The notes under the pieces were generated by a model. That model was not told the origin of the DNA, made no database searches, and worked only from the letters and a program-made list of their open reading frames with translations. From Paenibacillus xylanexedens (lineage in GTDB: Bacteria; Bacillota; Bacilli; Paenibacillales; Paenibacillaceae), in the NCBI RefSeq assembly GCF_001908275.1, contig NZ_CP018620.1, forward strand, positions 6,989,623 to 7,053,622: 64,000 nucleotides of DNA. The letters are read 5' to 3'. Shown in pieces: positions 19,680-29,159 of the stretch. The translations under genes and the position numbers were made by a program. Position 1 is the first letter of the stretch; the number at the start of each line of letters is the position of its first letter.

Positions 19680-20615
19680 CTAGTCCCGAAGCGTACGCCC
19701 GGTCAGATTGAGGAACAACGTTTCCAGATCCGGCTCTTCGACCTTGAGCGACTGAATGGATACTTCATGTTTGCTGCAAATGAAGAGCAGATCCTGGAGA
19801 TCCTGCTGTGCCGAAGGCAGCGTAATGGTCAGTGTATTCTCTGAAACGTCTACCATCCGCACACGGGGGTGAAGTTTCAGTTCTTCCACGACGTCGGCAC
19901 CGATACCGGAAGTGGAGAGCACTACTTTTTCCTCCGATGCTACCCGTTCTCTCAGCTCTGCTTCAGTCCCACAGGCAATAATTCGCCCCTGATCCATAAT
20001 CGCAACCCGGTGACTAATCGCCGCCACTTCCTCCATGTAATGACTTGTATATATGATCGTTGAACCCATCTTGTTGAGTGTCCGTACCGATTCAAGAATA
20101 TGATTCCGAGATTGCGGATCAATGCCAACTGTAGGTTCATCCATAATAATGAGATCCGGGCGATGTGTAATCGCACATGCGATGTTTAACCTGCGTTTCA
20201 TACCGCCAGAGAAGGTCGAGGGGGCATCCTTTGCTTTATCCTGCAACCCTACAAATTCAAGAGACTCCTGCACTCTTTCCTTAAGCAACTTACCACGCAG
20301 TCCATACAGTCTGGCAAAAAAGGTCACATTCTCCGCAGCAGACATGGTTTCGTATAAAGCCAGATCCTGCGGAACGAGTCCGATCTTGCGCTTTACTTCT
20401 AGCGGTCGCTCCTTGACCGAGATCCCATCTAATCTAATTTCACCCTGATCCATATTCAGGAGCCCTGCAATCATGCTGATGGTGGTACTTTTTCCTGCTC
20501 CATTGGGACCGAGCAATCCAAAAATCTCGCCTTTGCCAACACTAAGGTTCAAATGATCCACGGACAGCTTGCTGCCGTATCGTTTTACTACATGATCTAC
20601 TTCAAGTATGCCCAT
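19680..20615 (-). CDS. ABC transporter ATPase (LnrL-like)
   Basis: A 311-residue ABC ATPase. Walker A GPNGAGKST (about 36-44), Q-loop VPQDLALYE, signature FSGGMKRRLNIA, Walker B LIIMDEPTVGID and the H-loop (YTSHYMEE) are all intact. A DrrA-type C-terminal extension (about 215-311) follows the nucleotide-binding domain. It heads the operon with two ABC-2 permeases and reads away from a NarL-family two-component system. The shared intergenic region holds a palindrome that may be the response-regulator operator. Family members export antibiotics or peptides. Confidence 0.88.
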   Translation of the reverse strand: MGILEVDHVVKRYGSKLSVDHLNLSVGKGEIFGLLGPNGAGKSTTISMIAGLLNMDQGEIRLDGISVKERPLEVKRKIGLVPQDLALYETMSAAENVTFFARLYGLRGKLLKERVQESLEFVGLQDKAKDAPSTFSGGMKRRLNIACAITHRPDLIIMDEPTVGIDPQSRNHILESVRTLNKMGSTIIYTSHYMEEVAAISHRVAIMDQGRIIACGTEAELRERVASEEKVVLSTSGIGADVVEELKLHPRVRMVDVSENTLTITLPSAQQDLQDLLFICSKHEVSIQSLKVEEPDLETLFLNLTGRTLRD

Positions 20616-20668
20616 CCCTTTTACGCCCCTTTTCCGTTTCGGCCTTCGCCGCTGGATTTCATAATTTT

Positions 20669-20765
20669 ATTGTAACGGATCGCAATCTGTAGCGAAGGTA
20701 CACAAAGTCATGAATCGAAGGTGACTTAAGTCATCTCCTGATTCGAATGCTGCTTATGGTATAAT
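20669..20765. promoter_or_regulatory. Divergent promoters with palindromic operator between exporter and two-component system
   Basis: A perfect 12-base palindrome TGACTTAAGTCA (20722-20733) is flanked by inverted GAATC (20712-20716) and GATTC (20740-20744). Each divergent promoter has a good -10 but a poor -35: TATAAT at 20760-20765 on the plus strand and TACAAT (reverse of 20669-20674) on the minus strand. This suggests activation by the adjacent LuxR/NarL-type regulator (inference). Confidence 0.6.
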
Positions 20766-20826
20766 CAAGGGCGCATTACCAAGAGATTTTGTACTCCACT
20801 TTTTATATAAAGGATGTCATTTACAT

Positions 20827-22038
20827 ATGCCGATGCGGTTTCTGCAATACGGATTAATTATCGTTCCAGCAGTACTGTACCTGTTGATGCTGCCCTTGGA
20901 AAATGAAGCCGTCTACACCTTGTATATCATCATCGCGCTTGGACTCTCCGTGTGGAAAGATTTTAACCGTTCAAGTACACAGCAATGGCTGTTGCTGCTG
21001 GCCGAAATACTCTGGAGCTGCTGGCTGATTGCTTCGTATGGACCATTTATGTTTTTCCTCTCTCTATCCGTGCTCTACGTGTATATATACAGACTGGTGG
21101 GAAGTCGGAGATGGTTGATGTTTGCGATTCAGCTCGTTGCTAACAATGTCGCTTTGCATTGGCATTATTCTGTCCCACAGGCATCGCAACCAGGGTTAAC
21201 CACACTAAATACAACCGCCACTTCATTACTCTCCACAGGGACAATTGCGATGGTTCTTGGCAACCTGCTTCTGCTCATCACAGCGGCTCTGTCTTGGCAG
21301 GGATCAAGAACGGCGAGCAGCCGCGGACAACTGGAACAAGTCTATGACGAGCTCCGCAGCAAACATTACGAACTACAAGAAGCTCGTGCGCAGCTGCTGT
21401 TATTTACAAAGCAACTTGAAGGAGTGGCTCAGGCAGAGGAACGTACCCGTATCTCCAGACAGCTTCATGACGATATCGGGCATCGACTGATTCGCACCAA
21501 AATGATGTCGGAAGCCACCCTGCTGACCCTTCCCCTGAATATGGAACAAGGAACGGAAATGGTGAGACAGATTCGCGATCAATTGGCCGATAGTATGGAT
21601 GATATGCGCAGCACACTGCACAAACTGCAACCTAAATCCTATGCATCCGAAGCCTACGCCCTGGATCGTCTCCTAGAGGAAGTGGGTAGAGATACCGGCG
21701 TGAAGACAAATTATTAAGTTCATGGCCCATCTCATGTGCTGTATCCCAGCATACAGATCGTTTTATACAAAAATGCCAAAGAAGCCCTGACCAATGCCCT
21801 GCGACATGGAAATGCTTCTTCGATCACAGTGGAGTTGGTATTCGGGGATCAAGAAGTGTGTATGAGTGTGAGTAATGATGGCAAAATCAATCCTCCTTCT
21901 TCCAAGCGAAATGGCATAGGACAGGAAGGCATGCTTCTGCGCACACAAATGGTGGGAGGAGTCCTGGAGATTCAATCGACTTATCCGTATACAGTGATTA
22001 CACGCATTCCATTAACGAACCAGATGGATATACTCTGA
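20827..22038 (+). pseudogene. DesK/LiaS-type sensor histidine kinase interrupted by an in-frame TAA
   Basis: If the stop were read through, this is a 403-residue kinase, the expected size for LnrJ/YfiJ-like sensors. It has five or six N-terminal helices, a coiled stretch (about 155-190), the HisKA_3 phospho-acceptor region with QLHDDIGHRLIR, then the HATPase domain (N-box KNAKEALTNALRHG, then GQEGM and GGVLEI). A TAA at 21715-21717, right after VKTNY and before VHGPSHV, falls between the phospho-acceptor and ATPase halves. The reading frame is identical on both sides, so this is a nonsense change, not a frameshift. A GTG at 21736 could restart the ATPase half but lacks a clear ribosome site. 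The kinase is probably inactive unless the stop is suppressed or is a sequencing error. Confidence 0.8.
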
Positions 22039-22046
22039 AAAAGGAA

Positions 22047-22748
22047 GTGAATGTTCTCATGTCCAAACGGAATGATGTGAACCAAAACAATGATTCAGCC
22101 CAACTCCCACTTATTCGGCTGATTCTCGCAGACGATGATTACTTCATTCGTGAGAGCCTGAAAGTGCTGCTCGGACTCGGCTCCGGCATTCGCGTTACAG
22201 GCACAGCCTCAAATGGACAGGAAGCGTTGGCATTGCTTGAAGCAGGAACGCCTGCGGACGTGGTGTTGATGGATATTCGGATGCCGGAATGTGACGGAGT
22301 TGAAGGTACCAAACGCATCAAGGCACGTTTTCCTGAAATCCAAGTGCTCATGCTAACTACGTTTGACGACGATGAGTATATTATTCAGGCATTACAGAAT
22401 GGAGCAAGCGGTTATTTGCTCAAAAATGTTCCACCCGAGCGGATCATTCAAGGCATCAAGACCGTACATAACGGTGATATGTTAATTCATCCGGATATTG
22501 CCCGCAAATTGGCAGGCCTTCTTCGTCCCGCTGCAATTCCCCTGACACAGAATCCAATCGAAGCCTATGAACTGACACGTATGGAGCTGGCGGTTGCCGA
22601 GGCCATATCGGAGGGGTTGTCCAATAAGGAAATTGCCGCCAAACTGTTCCTCAGTGAAGGCACGGTCAAAAACTACGTCACGGATATTCTCGGCAAGCTG
22701 AGCTTGCGTGATCGAACCCAAATCGCCATCTTTATGTTAAAACAATAA
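22047..22748 (+). CDS. NarL/LuxR-family response regulator
   Basis: A 233-residue regulator. The receiver domain has acidic residues LADDDYF, phospho-acceptor Asp (near 76) in VLMDIRMPE, Thr in MLTTFDDDEY and Lys in YLLKNV. A C-terminal LuxR-type helix-turn-helix follows (ELAVAEAISEGLSNKEIAAKLFLSEGTVKNYV). AAGGAAG precedes the first ATG, and a second ATG four codons later (22059) is also possible. It is co-directional with the interrupted kinase, 8 bases after its end, and probably controls the divergent ABC exporter. With the kinase broken, it may be silent or driven by another sensor. Confidence 0.9.
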   Translation: MNVLMSKRNDVNQNNDSAQLPLIRLILADDDYFIRESLKVLLGLGSGIRVTGTASNGQEALALLEAGTPADVVLMDIRMPECDGVEGTKRIKARFPEIQVLMLTTFDDDEYIIQALQNGASGYLLKNVPPERIIQGIKTVHNGDMLIHPDIARKLAGLLRPAAIPLTQNPIEAYELTRMELAVAEAISEGLSNKEIAAKLFLSEGTVKNYVTDILGKLSLRDRTQIAIFMLKQ

Positions 22749-22749
22749 C

Positions 22750-22799
22750 AAAAAAAGGTATTTCCCTTGCCTGCGACGGCGTTCGGAAATACCTTTTTT
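22750..22799. terminator. Bidirectional terminator between response regulator and minJ-like gene
   Basis: AAAAAGGTATTTCC / GGAAATACCTTTTTT stem with T-run on the plus strand and A-run on the other side; it separates convergent genes. Confidence 0.85.
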
Positions 22800-22841
22800 C
22801 ATTGCTTGATTTATGCAACATACTTCATCACGTATGCTTAG

Positions 22842-24170
22842 TTACATCTCAATAGACCCTTTGTCACTGGTAACTGGGGCTGGCGGTAACGCCAATGGAG
22901 CTTCGTCCCTTTGTGGTTTTTTCAGACGGGCAAACAATTTGAGATTAATGATATGGAACAACGTCAGTGGACGTAAGCGAATCGCCCAGACCTCGTGATT
23001 GTCCGGTGCCATAATGATCCCAAGCTGATGATGCTCCCCTTCATAGATCGCCCGTTGCATGAACTTGCTTTCTCCTTGGTGATTTCGCACCTCAAGCTTG
23101 CAAAAAGCCGGGTTCATCCGCAGAGCGCGATGCAACTCTTCCGGTGAATGAACCAACTTACCATTCACCTTATACAACGTCTCTCCTGCTTCAATCCCCA
23201 AATCTGCAGCAGGACTCTCCGGAATAACAGCCAATACCTTCAACCCATGCTGCGGATGAACAAATACCGGACTACGGTTTTGCTCTTCAAACGCGCTGTA
23301 CCATACCAGAAATTCATGTCCAATAAATGCGATCAGCGCAGCAACCACCATGAGTGGAGACCACCATGCAGCAAGCAAACTGAACACAAGCAAAGTTGCC
23401 CCGTATATCATCAACCGCTTTGATGAGATCTGTACCTTTTGTCCCGGAAGCATACTCTGCGTTATCTCACCAAATCCGAGCATAATCGGCAACGCAACCA
23501 GCATATAACTATGACCTGCATTCATCAGTGGATTCCATGCCAGCTCCGCGCCACCTCCTGTGACGGGAACAAGAATCAGTAGGGGAATGGCCCAGAACTG
23601 TTGTAGTTGATATCCACCAACCAGTTTCCCACGTTTTCCCTCGAAGAGAAGCGGTGATGCCATCGATACTCCCTGCATACGTACCAACAGGGCTTCACCC
23701 ATATGTAGGATGGCCGCCAAAACAAGCAGTGCAGGCATATCCAGAGCACGTAGCGTCTCCGTGATACTCCCCATCCAACCGGATGGTTGCCAGCCTGAAG
23801 CCAGATTCAAACCAAATTGCACCACACCCAGCAACCCTGCCGCGTAGGCAAAGCACAGATATCGGATACGGAACAAGGATAGAACTAACGTTGCAGCCCA
23901 TATGCATATCAGGCTTCCCAGCGTAAGATGTGCACCGAGAAATAGGGACACGATTGAGACAATGGTACCGATGAGTATGCCTCCGAGCACCGCACGAATC
24001 GTCTGTGTTATCGAGCTTTGCAAACGGACATGAAACAATTTACGCTCCTGTAGTAACTGACGATGATAGATCAGCGCAATCAGGATCACCGCAATATAAT
24101 AAAACGGTTGAATAAACAACTGCAACAAAGCTTCCCCTAATGTAGTTAACCACGGCCATACCCATTCCAT
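22842..24170 (-). CDS. minJ: Polytopic membrane protein with PDZ domain, MinJ-like
   Basis: A 442-residue protein with about eight membrane helices (about 20-285) followed by a cytoplasmic PDZ domain (about 300-380; core GLKVLAVIPESPAADLGIEAGE). This architecture, together with its place after ftsE-ftsX and ctpB, matches Bacillus MinJ (YvjD), which links DivIVA to MinD and steers division-site choice and swarming. The identification rests mainly on architecture and synteny. A GAGGGGTG site lies about 12 bases before the ATG. The upstream ctpB terminator suggests it has its own promoter. Confidence 0.75.
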   Translation of the reverse strand: MEWVWPWLTTLGEALLQLFIQPFYYIAVILIALIYHRQLLQERKLFHVRLQSSITQTIRAVLGGILIGTIVSIVSLFLGAHLTLGSLICIWAATLVLSLFRIRYLCFAYAAGLLGVVQFGLNLASGWQPSGWMGSITETLRALDMPALLVLAAILHMGEALLVRMQGVSMASPLLFEGKRGKLVGGYQLQQFWAIPLLILVPVTGGGAELAWNPLMNAGHSYMLVALPIMLGFGEITQSMLPGQKVQISSKRLMIYGATLLVFSLLAAWWSPLMVVAALIAFIGHEFLVWYSAFEEQNRSPVFVHPQHGLKVLAVIPESPAADLGIEAGETLYKVNGKLVHSPEELHRALRMNPAFCKLEVRNHQGESKFMQRAIYEGEHHQLGIIMAPDNHEVWAIRLRPLTLFHIINLKLFARLKKPQRDEAPLALPPAPVTSDKGSIEM

Positions 24171-24205
24171 TGTGGTCGGTCACCCCTCTCTTTCAGCCGG
24201 TTCAG

Positions 24206-24235
24206 AAAAAAAGAAGGCTGAAAATCAGCCTTCTT
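24206..24235 (-). terminator. ctpB terminator, starting at its stop codon
   Basis: Perfect 11-base stem AAGAAGGCTGA / TCAGCCTTCTT with a seven-T tail on the minus strand. It begins at the last base of the ctpB stop codon. Confidence 0.9.
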
Positions 24236-25707
24236 TATGGCTTCGACACAGCGGACGAAATATCCTTCGAGACATTTTCGATCGCGCGTTTCAGCTGTGC
24301 ATCATATTGAGGATTGGCAATACGTTCAATCAGAGCCGCTTCCAGTGATTCAGCGGTTTTCTCGTCAATCTGGCCTGTAGCCTGAATGCCTTTTTGCTTC
24401 TGGAATGCCTTGACCGCTTCTTCCGTCTTCTGGTCGTAGTATCCATCCACACGATCCGGTTTGAAATCGAGTCCTCTCAGCATCGTCTGCGCACTTTTCA
24501 CATCCGTGCTATTACTGTCATATTTCAGTGGTAACTTCTCTTTGTTAATCGGTGCCACCGAGAAATAATCCGGCTGGTCTACCGCAATATCCGGTTTGAT
24601 TCCTTTTTCATGAATCCAGTCTCCGTTCGGAGTGAGCCATTTGGCAATGGTGATCTTCAGCAAGCTGCCGTCACCCATCTGCTTGTCATAACTCGTCTGT
24701 ACGGTTCCTTTACCAAAGGAATTTTCACCAATCAACTTAGCACCTGCTGACTGTTGTAATGCACCAGCCAAAATCTCCGACGCACTCGCGCTACCTTTGT
24801 TCATCAGGACTGTGACTGGATAAGCTTTGGCTGATCCATTGGACTTGCTTTGTTCCTTTTTGCCGTTCTTGTCTTCGACTTGCACAATAACCTTGCCTTT
24901 AGGAACAAACTGTTCAGCAATATCAATAACAACTTGCAATACACCGCCTGGGTCATTCCGTACGTCGATGACCAGACCTTTCATGTTCTGCTTCTCAAGC
25001 TTCGCCAACTCTTCCTTGAAGCGATCGCCTGTATTTAAAGAGAATTGAGTAATGGCAATAACGCCAATTCCGCCATCCTCCATGTGAGCATATACGGTCT
25101 CCAGATCAATATCATCACGTACAATGACAAATTCAATCAGCTCGGAAGATCCGGCACGTTTGACCTGTACCTTCGCTTCACTGCCCTTGGGACCTCTGAT
25201 TTTGTTAACAGCCTTGTTCAGTTCCAAACCTTGCAGGGATTCGCCGTTGACCGACATAATCATGTCTTTCGCACGAATACCCGCTTTCTCGGCAGGAGAT
25301 CCTTTGATTGGGGAAACAACAACGACGTTTCCATCCTGTGAGGATACCTCTGCGCCAATACCGGTAAATGAACCTTCGATCGACTCTTCAAACTGAGCAG
25401 CTGTTTCCTGCCCCATATAGTTGGAGTACGGATCACCAAGCGATTCCATCATGCCGTTGATCGCACCGTCAATCAATTTGGTCTGATCCACGTCTTTATA
25501 ATAGTTGCTGGAGATCAAATCCATCGCAGTTTCAATCTTTTTCAAATCGTTCTTCTGCTGTGTATTGCCGGTTACACTAGCCAGCAAACCTTCGCCCGCT
25601 GTGGTCTGGTTTGCTATTCCCGGGTAAGTCATTAGTACCAGGGTTAGCAAACTACCACCCAGGAGACCCACAATGACAAGCAGTAGCGCCGATCTTTTCT
25701 TCATCAT
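24235..25707 (-). CDS. ctpB: Carboxyl-terminal processing protease, S41 family (CtpB-like)
   Basis: A 490-residue membrane-anchored protease. An N-terminal helix (about 6-27) leads to a PDZ domain (about 110-200; GSPAEKAGIRAKDMIMSVNG) and an S41 core. Ser308 in KGSASASE, Lys333 in GKGTVQ and Gln337 fit the Ser-Lys-Gln catalytic set of this family, including sporulation protease CtpB. A C-terminal peptidoglycan-binding domain (about 395-465; SAQTMLRGLDFKPDRVDGYYD) ends the protein. GGCGGTGA precedes the start. Its place between an M23 hydrolase and minJ mirrors the Bacillus ftsEX-ctpB-minJ neighbourhood and favours CtpB over CtpA. Confidence 0.9.
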   Translation of the reverse strand: MMKKRSALLLVIVGLLGGSLLTLVLMTYPGIANQTTAGEGLLASVTGNTQQKNDLKKIETAMDLISSNYYKDVDQTKLIDGAINGMMESLGDPYSNYMGQETAAQFEESIEGSFTGIGAEVSSQDGNVVVVSPIKGSPAEKAGIRAKDMIMSVNGESLQGLELNKAVNKIRGPKGSEAKVQVKRAGSSELIEFVIVRDDIDLETVYAHMEDGGIGVIAITQFSLNTGDRFKEELAKLEKQNMKGLVIDVRNDPGGVLQVVIDIAEQFVPKGKVIVQVEDKNGKKEQSKSNGSAKAYPVTVLMNKGSASASEILAGALQQSAGAKLIGENSFGKGTVQTSYDKQMGDGSLLKITIAKWLTPNGDWIHEKGIKPDIAVDQPDYFSVAPINKEKLPLKYDSNSTDVKSAQTMLRGLDFKPDRVDGYYDQKTEEAVKAFQKQKGIQATGQIDEKTAESLEAALIERIANPQYDAQLKRAIENVSKDISSAVSKP

Positions 25708-25841
25708 CCGTTTGTCACCGCCTTTAGTTTTGAAGCGTGTCCGATTCCATTGTTGCCAGAATCCATTCCCTGAACATGCCAGCTTAGTATATGTCTAGCT
25801 TGTACGGAATATGTTTTTTCCATTCGGTGCTTAAACAGATT

Positions 25842-27125
25842 TTACAGATAGTTCATCGGATTGACAGGAGTCCCGTTTTCACGTACTTCGAAATGCAAGT
25901 GCGGTCCCGTAGAATTACCGGTATTGCCTGATTCTGAGATCTTATCTCCACGTGAGACTGTATCGCCTTTACTAACACTCAAACTACTGTTATGAGCATA
26001 TAAGGTCCATAATCCTCCACCATGATCGATAATTACGGCATTACCATAACCGCTCATCCATTCAGCAACAATCACGACACCACCGGAGGCCGCTCGTACT
26101 GTCGTTCCTTGCGGAACAGCAAAGTCAACGCCAGCATGCAGTTTGCCCACTTCTCCGGTAATCGGATGTGTACGTGGACCAAACGACGAGGAAATCCTTC
26201 CACCAGAGATAGGCATACTAAATATGCCATTGCCGCCTGAATATGAACTGGTTGAACCACTCGTGCTGCTATCCGAACTCACTCTAGTAGGCGCCTTGGC
26301 TGCAGCTTTCGCCCGAGCCGCTGCTGCGGCTTTTGCTTTGGCTGCGGCAGCTGCCTGCTGTTCACGCAATTTATTTTTCTCTTGAAGAAGTGCCGAACGT
26401 TTGCTGGCAATCTGCATTAATACATCTTCCTGCTCTTGTGTCAGCTCTTCTGACTCTTCAATTTTAGCATCATATGAAGCGAGAAGCACTTGCTTTTCCG
26501 CTTCTTTTTCATTCAATTGGGACTTGCGCTGTTTCTTCTGTGCATACAGACTCTTGGCTTCCGCATATTGCACATCCAGTTCTGCCTTTTTGTCCACGAC
26601 TAGTTGCTTGTCCGCTTTGTGCTCATCCAGCAGATGCTGATCCTGATCCACAATCGTTTTGAGTGAATCCGCACGGGTCAGGAAGTCAGTGAAGCTAGTA
26701 GAGGACAACAATACATCCAGATAGGATACAGCACCGTCCGTATACATCAGGCGTACGCGTGACTCCAACAATTTTTCCCTTGCAACAATGCGTTCTTCTG
26801 CCGCTTGCAGATCTTTTTTTGTTGTACGGAGATCTTCCTCCGTGTTCTCGATCTGCAAGGATACACTCGCCAGTTCATCACTAACGACATTGATCTGTTC
26901 CATGACAACCTTCAGATAAGCGTTGGTTTTGTTCTTGTAATGCTGTGCTTCCTTTTTGTTGGAAGCCGCTTTTTTTTGCTCCTGCTTGGCAGAAGCCGCC
27001 TTGCTCTCCAGTTGCTGAATCTGTTGGTCAATATCGCTGATGCTACTCTTGGCATATCCGTCAGAAGGTTGAAGCGTCAAACTGGCCAATAACGTAAAGG
27101 CCAGCAGCGAAGCGGTTTTTTTCAA
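25842..27125 (-). CDS. Coiled-coil M23 peptidoglycan endopeptidase next to ftsEX
   Basis: An exported 427-residue protein: signal peptide (TTG start, then KKTASLLAFTLLASLTL), a long coiled coil (about 25-240, rich in Glu/Lys/Gln), an Ala/Lys linker, a Ser-rich hinge, then an M23/LytM domain. Zinc ligands look intact (H...D in HAGVDF; HLHFE), so it should be an active endopeptidase, unlike EnvC, whose LytM domain is degenerate. The TTG start at 27125 directly precedes the signal peptide; a longer reading from 27164 would give an improper N-terminus. Its position just after ftsX suggests it is the FtsEX-controlled hydrolase in this organism (inference). Confidence 0.88.
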   Translation of the reverse strand: MKKTASLLAFTLLASLTLQPSDGYAKSSISDIDQQIQQLESKAASAKQEQKKAASNKKEAQHYKNKTNAYLKVVMEQINVVSDELASVSLQIENTEEDLRTTKKDLQAAEERIVAREKLLESRVRLMYTDGAVSYLDVLLSSTSFTDFLTRADSLKTIVDQDQHLLDEHKADKQLVVDKKAELDVQYAEAKSLYAQKKQRKSQLNEKEAEKQVLLASYDAKIEESEELTQEQEDVLMQIASKRSALLQEKNKLREQQAAAAAKAKAAAAARAKAAAKAPTRVSSDSSTSGSTSSYSGGNGIFSMPISGGRISSSFGPRTHPITGEVGKLHAGVDFAVPQGTTVRAASGGVVIVAEWMSGYGNAVIIDHGGGLWTLYAHNSSLSVSKGDTVSRGDKISESGNTGNSTGPHLHFEVRENGTPVNPMNYL

Positions 27126-27312
27126 AATGATGATCCCCCATCCTATGATTTCACAAGAAAGCAACCTGCACAGGTGGTGAACAGCATGTTCTTTGCTTTC
27201 TTCAATCTTAAAAGACTCCGTCTTTCCTACATATCGTCAAACAGCGTCCATTAATGAACCTGCTTTACCATTCTTTTCGACATATTCTGCAATTCGATCG
27301 TTGAAAACAAAA

Positions 27313-28230
27313 TTAAACGTTGAGTGATTTCCGAATGGACAGCGTACTTCCCAAAATACCTACCAGCACACCAAGTCCGATCAACAGTGTTCCAAACAGT
27401 CCCCAGATTTCGCCGAGCGGAATCAAGTTAAGCATCTGCATGAAGACATCCTGACCAATCGTCTTCATCAACTGGCTGTATCCAACAAACAGCACACCAA
27501 CCGTAATGACCGAGCCAATAAATCCAATGAGTGCACCTTCAATAAAGAAAGGCCAGCGAATAAAGGTATTGGTTGCGCCAACCAGCTTCATAATTCCGAT
27601 CTCCCGGCGACGTGCCAGAATCGTTACGCGAATCGTATTCGAGATCAGGAACATGGACATCAGACCCAGTCCCCCGACAAAAATAAATCCGATGTTACGA
27701 ACAAGTTTCGTAAATTTGAACAACACTTCCACCGTTTCCTTGCCGTAGTTCACTTTCATGATTGGCTTCTCCGGGTGTTTTTCGTTCAAAGCTTCGATTT
27801 TTTGCGCCACAAAATTGACCGTTTCCGGTTCAATGACCTCAACTTCAATGGTCTCCGGCAGTGGGTTGTTGTCCACATCGAAACCGCTAAGCACGTTATC
27901 TGCACTCTCTCCAAGACGCTCACGGAACTCCTTGAGTCCTTCTTCCTTGGAAACAAAACGAATCTCACTTACTTCAGGCATCGCGCTGATTTCTTGCTCC
28001 AGTGTGTTACGCAGGTTCTCGTCCACATTCAGTTCGAGGAACGTGCTAATCTCCACCTGGCTATCAACCTGATTCGCCATGGAATTCACATTGAGCACCA
28101 GTAGCATAAACACGCCAAGAATAAACAGCGACACAATGATGGACATGATGGAGGCCACAGACATCCAGCCGTTGCGGAATACGTTTTTGAATCCCTCCCG
28201 CAGATGGCGCAAGAGAGTACTAAAATTCAT
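27313..28230 (-). CDS. ftsX: FtsX, cell-division ABC transporter permease-like protein
   Basis: A 305-residue membrane protein with helix 1 at about 22-46, an extracellular domain (about 50-170), then three helices (about 180-205, 228-255, 275-298). The signature around RREIGIMKLVGATNTFIRWPFFIEGA is typical of FtsX. Its 5' end overlaps ftsE by 11 bases. FtsEX does not transport; it transmits ATP-driven movement to a wall hydrolase through the extracellular domain. The neighbouring M23 coiled-coil protein is the likely partner. Confidence 0.95.
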   Translation of the reverse strand: MNFSTLLRHLREGFKNVFRNGWMSVASIMSIIVSLFILGVFMLLVLNVNSMANQVDSQVEISTFLELNVDENLRNTLEQEISAMPEVSEIRFVSKEEGLKEFRERLGESADNVLSGFDVDNNPLPETIEVEVIEPETVNFVAQKIEALNEKHPEKPIMKVNYGKETVEVLFKFTKLVRNIGFIFVGGLGLMSMFLISNTIRVTILARRREIGIMKLVGATNTFIRWPFFIEGALIGFIGSVITVGVLFVGYSQLMKTIGQDVFMQMLNLIPLGEIWGLFGTLLIGLGVLVGILGSTLSIRKSLNV

Positions 28231-28906
28231 AACCGTATTCCCCTCTCATCTGATCCCGTACAATCCGTCCACTTTCGATAGCGATTACCCGTTTACGCAT
28301 CGTATTCACGATATCTTTGTTGTGGGTCGCCATAACAATCGTTGTTCCCCGGAAATTAATCTCATCCAGCAGTTGCATAATGCCCCATGACGTCTCCGGA
28401 TCAAGGTTACCTGTAGGCTCATCCGCGATAATAACCGAGGGGTTATTGACGATAGCCCGTGCAATGGCAATACGTTGCTGTTCTCCACCTGAGAGCTGTG
28501 AAGGTTCACGATTTGCTTTACTGCGCAGTCCCACCAAGTCGAGTACTTCCATCACTCGTTTCTTGATATGACGCTTCGGTGCTTCAATAACTTCCATGGC
28601 AAATGCCACATTCTCAAATGCTGTCATCCGTGGCAGCAGACGAAAATCCTGGAACACCACGCCGATGTTACGACGCACATAAGGAATCTTTCTTGGCTTC
28701 AACTTACCAATATTAAATCCGTTAATGGATATTTGTCCTTTGGTCGGAACTTCTTCTCTGTACATCAATTTCATAAATGTCGATTTACCTGCGCCGGACG
28801 GACCGACGATATAGACAAATTCATTGCGGTCGATCTTCACCGACACCCCTTGTAATGCGTGGGTCCCATTGGCGTAGGTCTTCCACACGTCCTGCATTTC
28901 TATCAC
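28220..28906 (-). CDS. ftsE: FtsE, cell-division ATP-binding protein
   Basis: A 228-residue ABC ATPase. Walker A GPSGAGKST, Q-loop VFQDFRLLP, signature LSGGEQQR and Walker B VIIADEPTGNLDPE are intact, with H-loop ATHN. The GTG at 28906 (starting IEMQDVWKTY) is preferred: AGGAAG stands 7 bases before it and the length then equals Bacillus FtsE (228). An ATG seven codons upstream (28927) has no ribosome site. It forms a coupled pair with ftsX. Confidence 0.95.
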   Translation of the reverse strand: MIEMQDVWKTYANGTHALQGVSVKIDRNEFVYIVGPSGAGKSTFMKLMYREEVPTKGQISINGFNIGKLKPRKIPYVRRNIGVVFQDFRLLPRMTAFENVAFAMEVIEAPKRHIKKRVMEVLDLVGLRSKANREPSQLSGGEQQRIAIARAIVNNPSVIIADEPTGNLDPETSWGIMQLLDEINFRGTTIVMATHNKDIVNTMRKRVIAIESGRIVRDQMRGEYGYEF

Positions 28907-29049
28907 ATCATCACTTCCTGCTCGCATAGTTAGCCATTATCATTTCGACACATTCCCGGCATTTCCTTTAAAAAGACCTGAATTTCATCAGGAAAAATCC
29001 ACTTCGATCCTATTTCGATGGTGAAGCATGGATTCATATGAAGTTTATT

Positions 29050-29065
29050 GTAACAAATTTGTTAC
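29050..29065. promoter_or_regulatory. Perfect 16-base palindrome between ftsE and the VanW gene
   Basis: GTAACAAATTTGTTAC is fully self-complementary and lies in the divergent intergenic region, 95 bases before the VanW start. Possible operator; no regulator is identified. Confidence 0.4.
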
Positions 29066-29159
29066 CTATTGAGTACCCGAAAGTTTTCCTGCATTGGATC
29101 ATATATATAGAAAGTGTTACAAAGTGCGGAACAACAGAAGTATAAAGGAGCGTACGGTT

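Noticed and set aside
20827..22038. Frameshift in the histidine kinase
   Set aside because: The frame is the same on both sides of the interruption; it is a single in-frame TAA.
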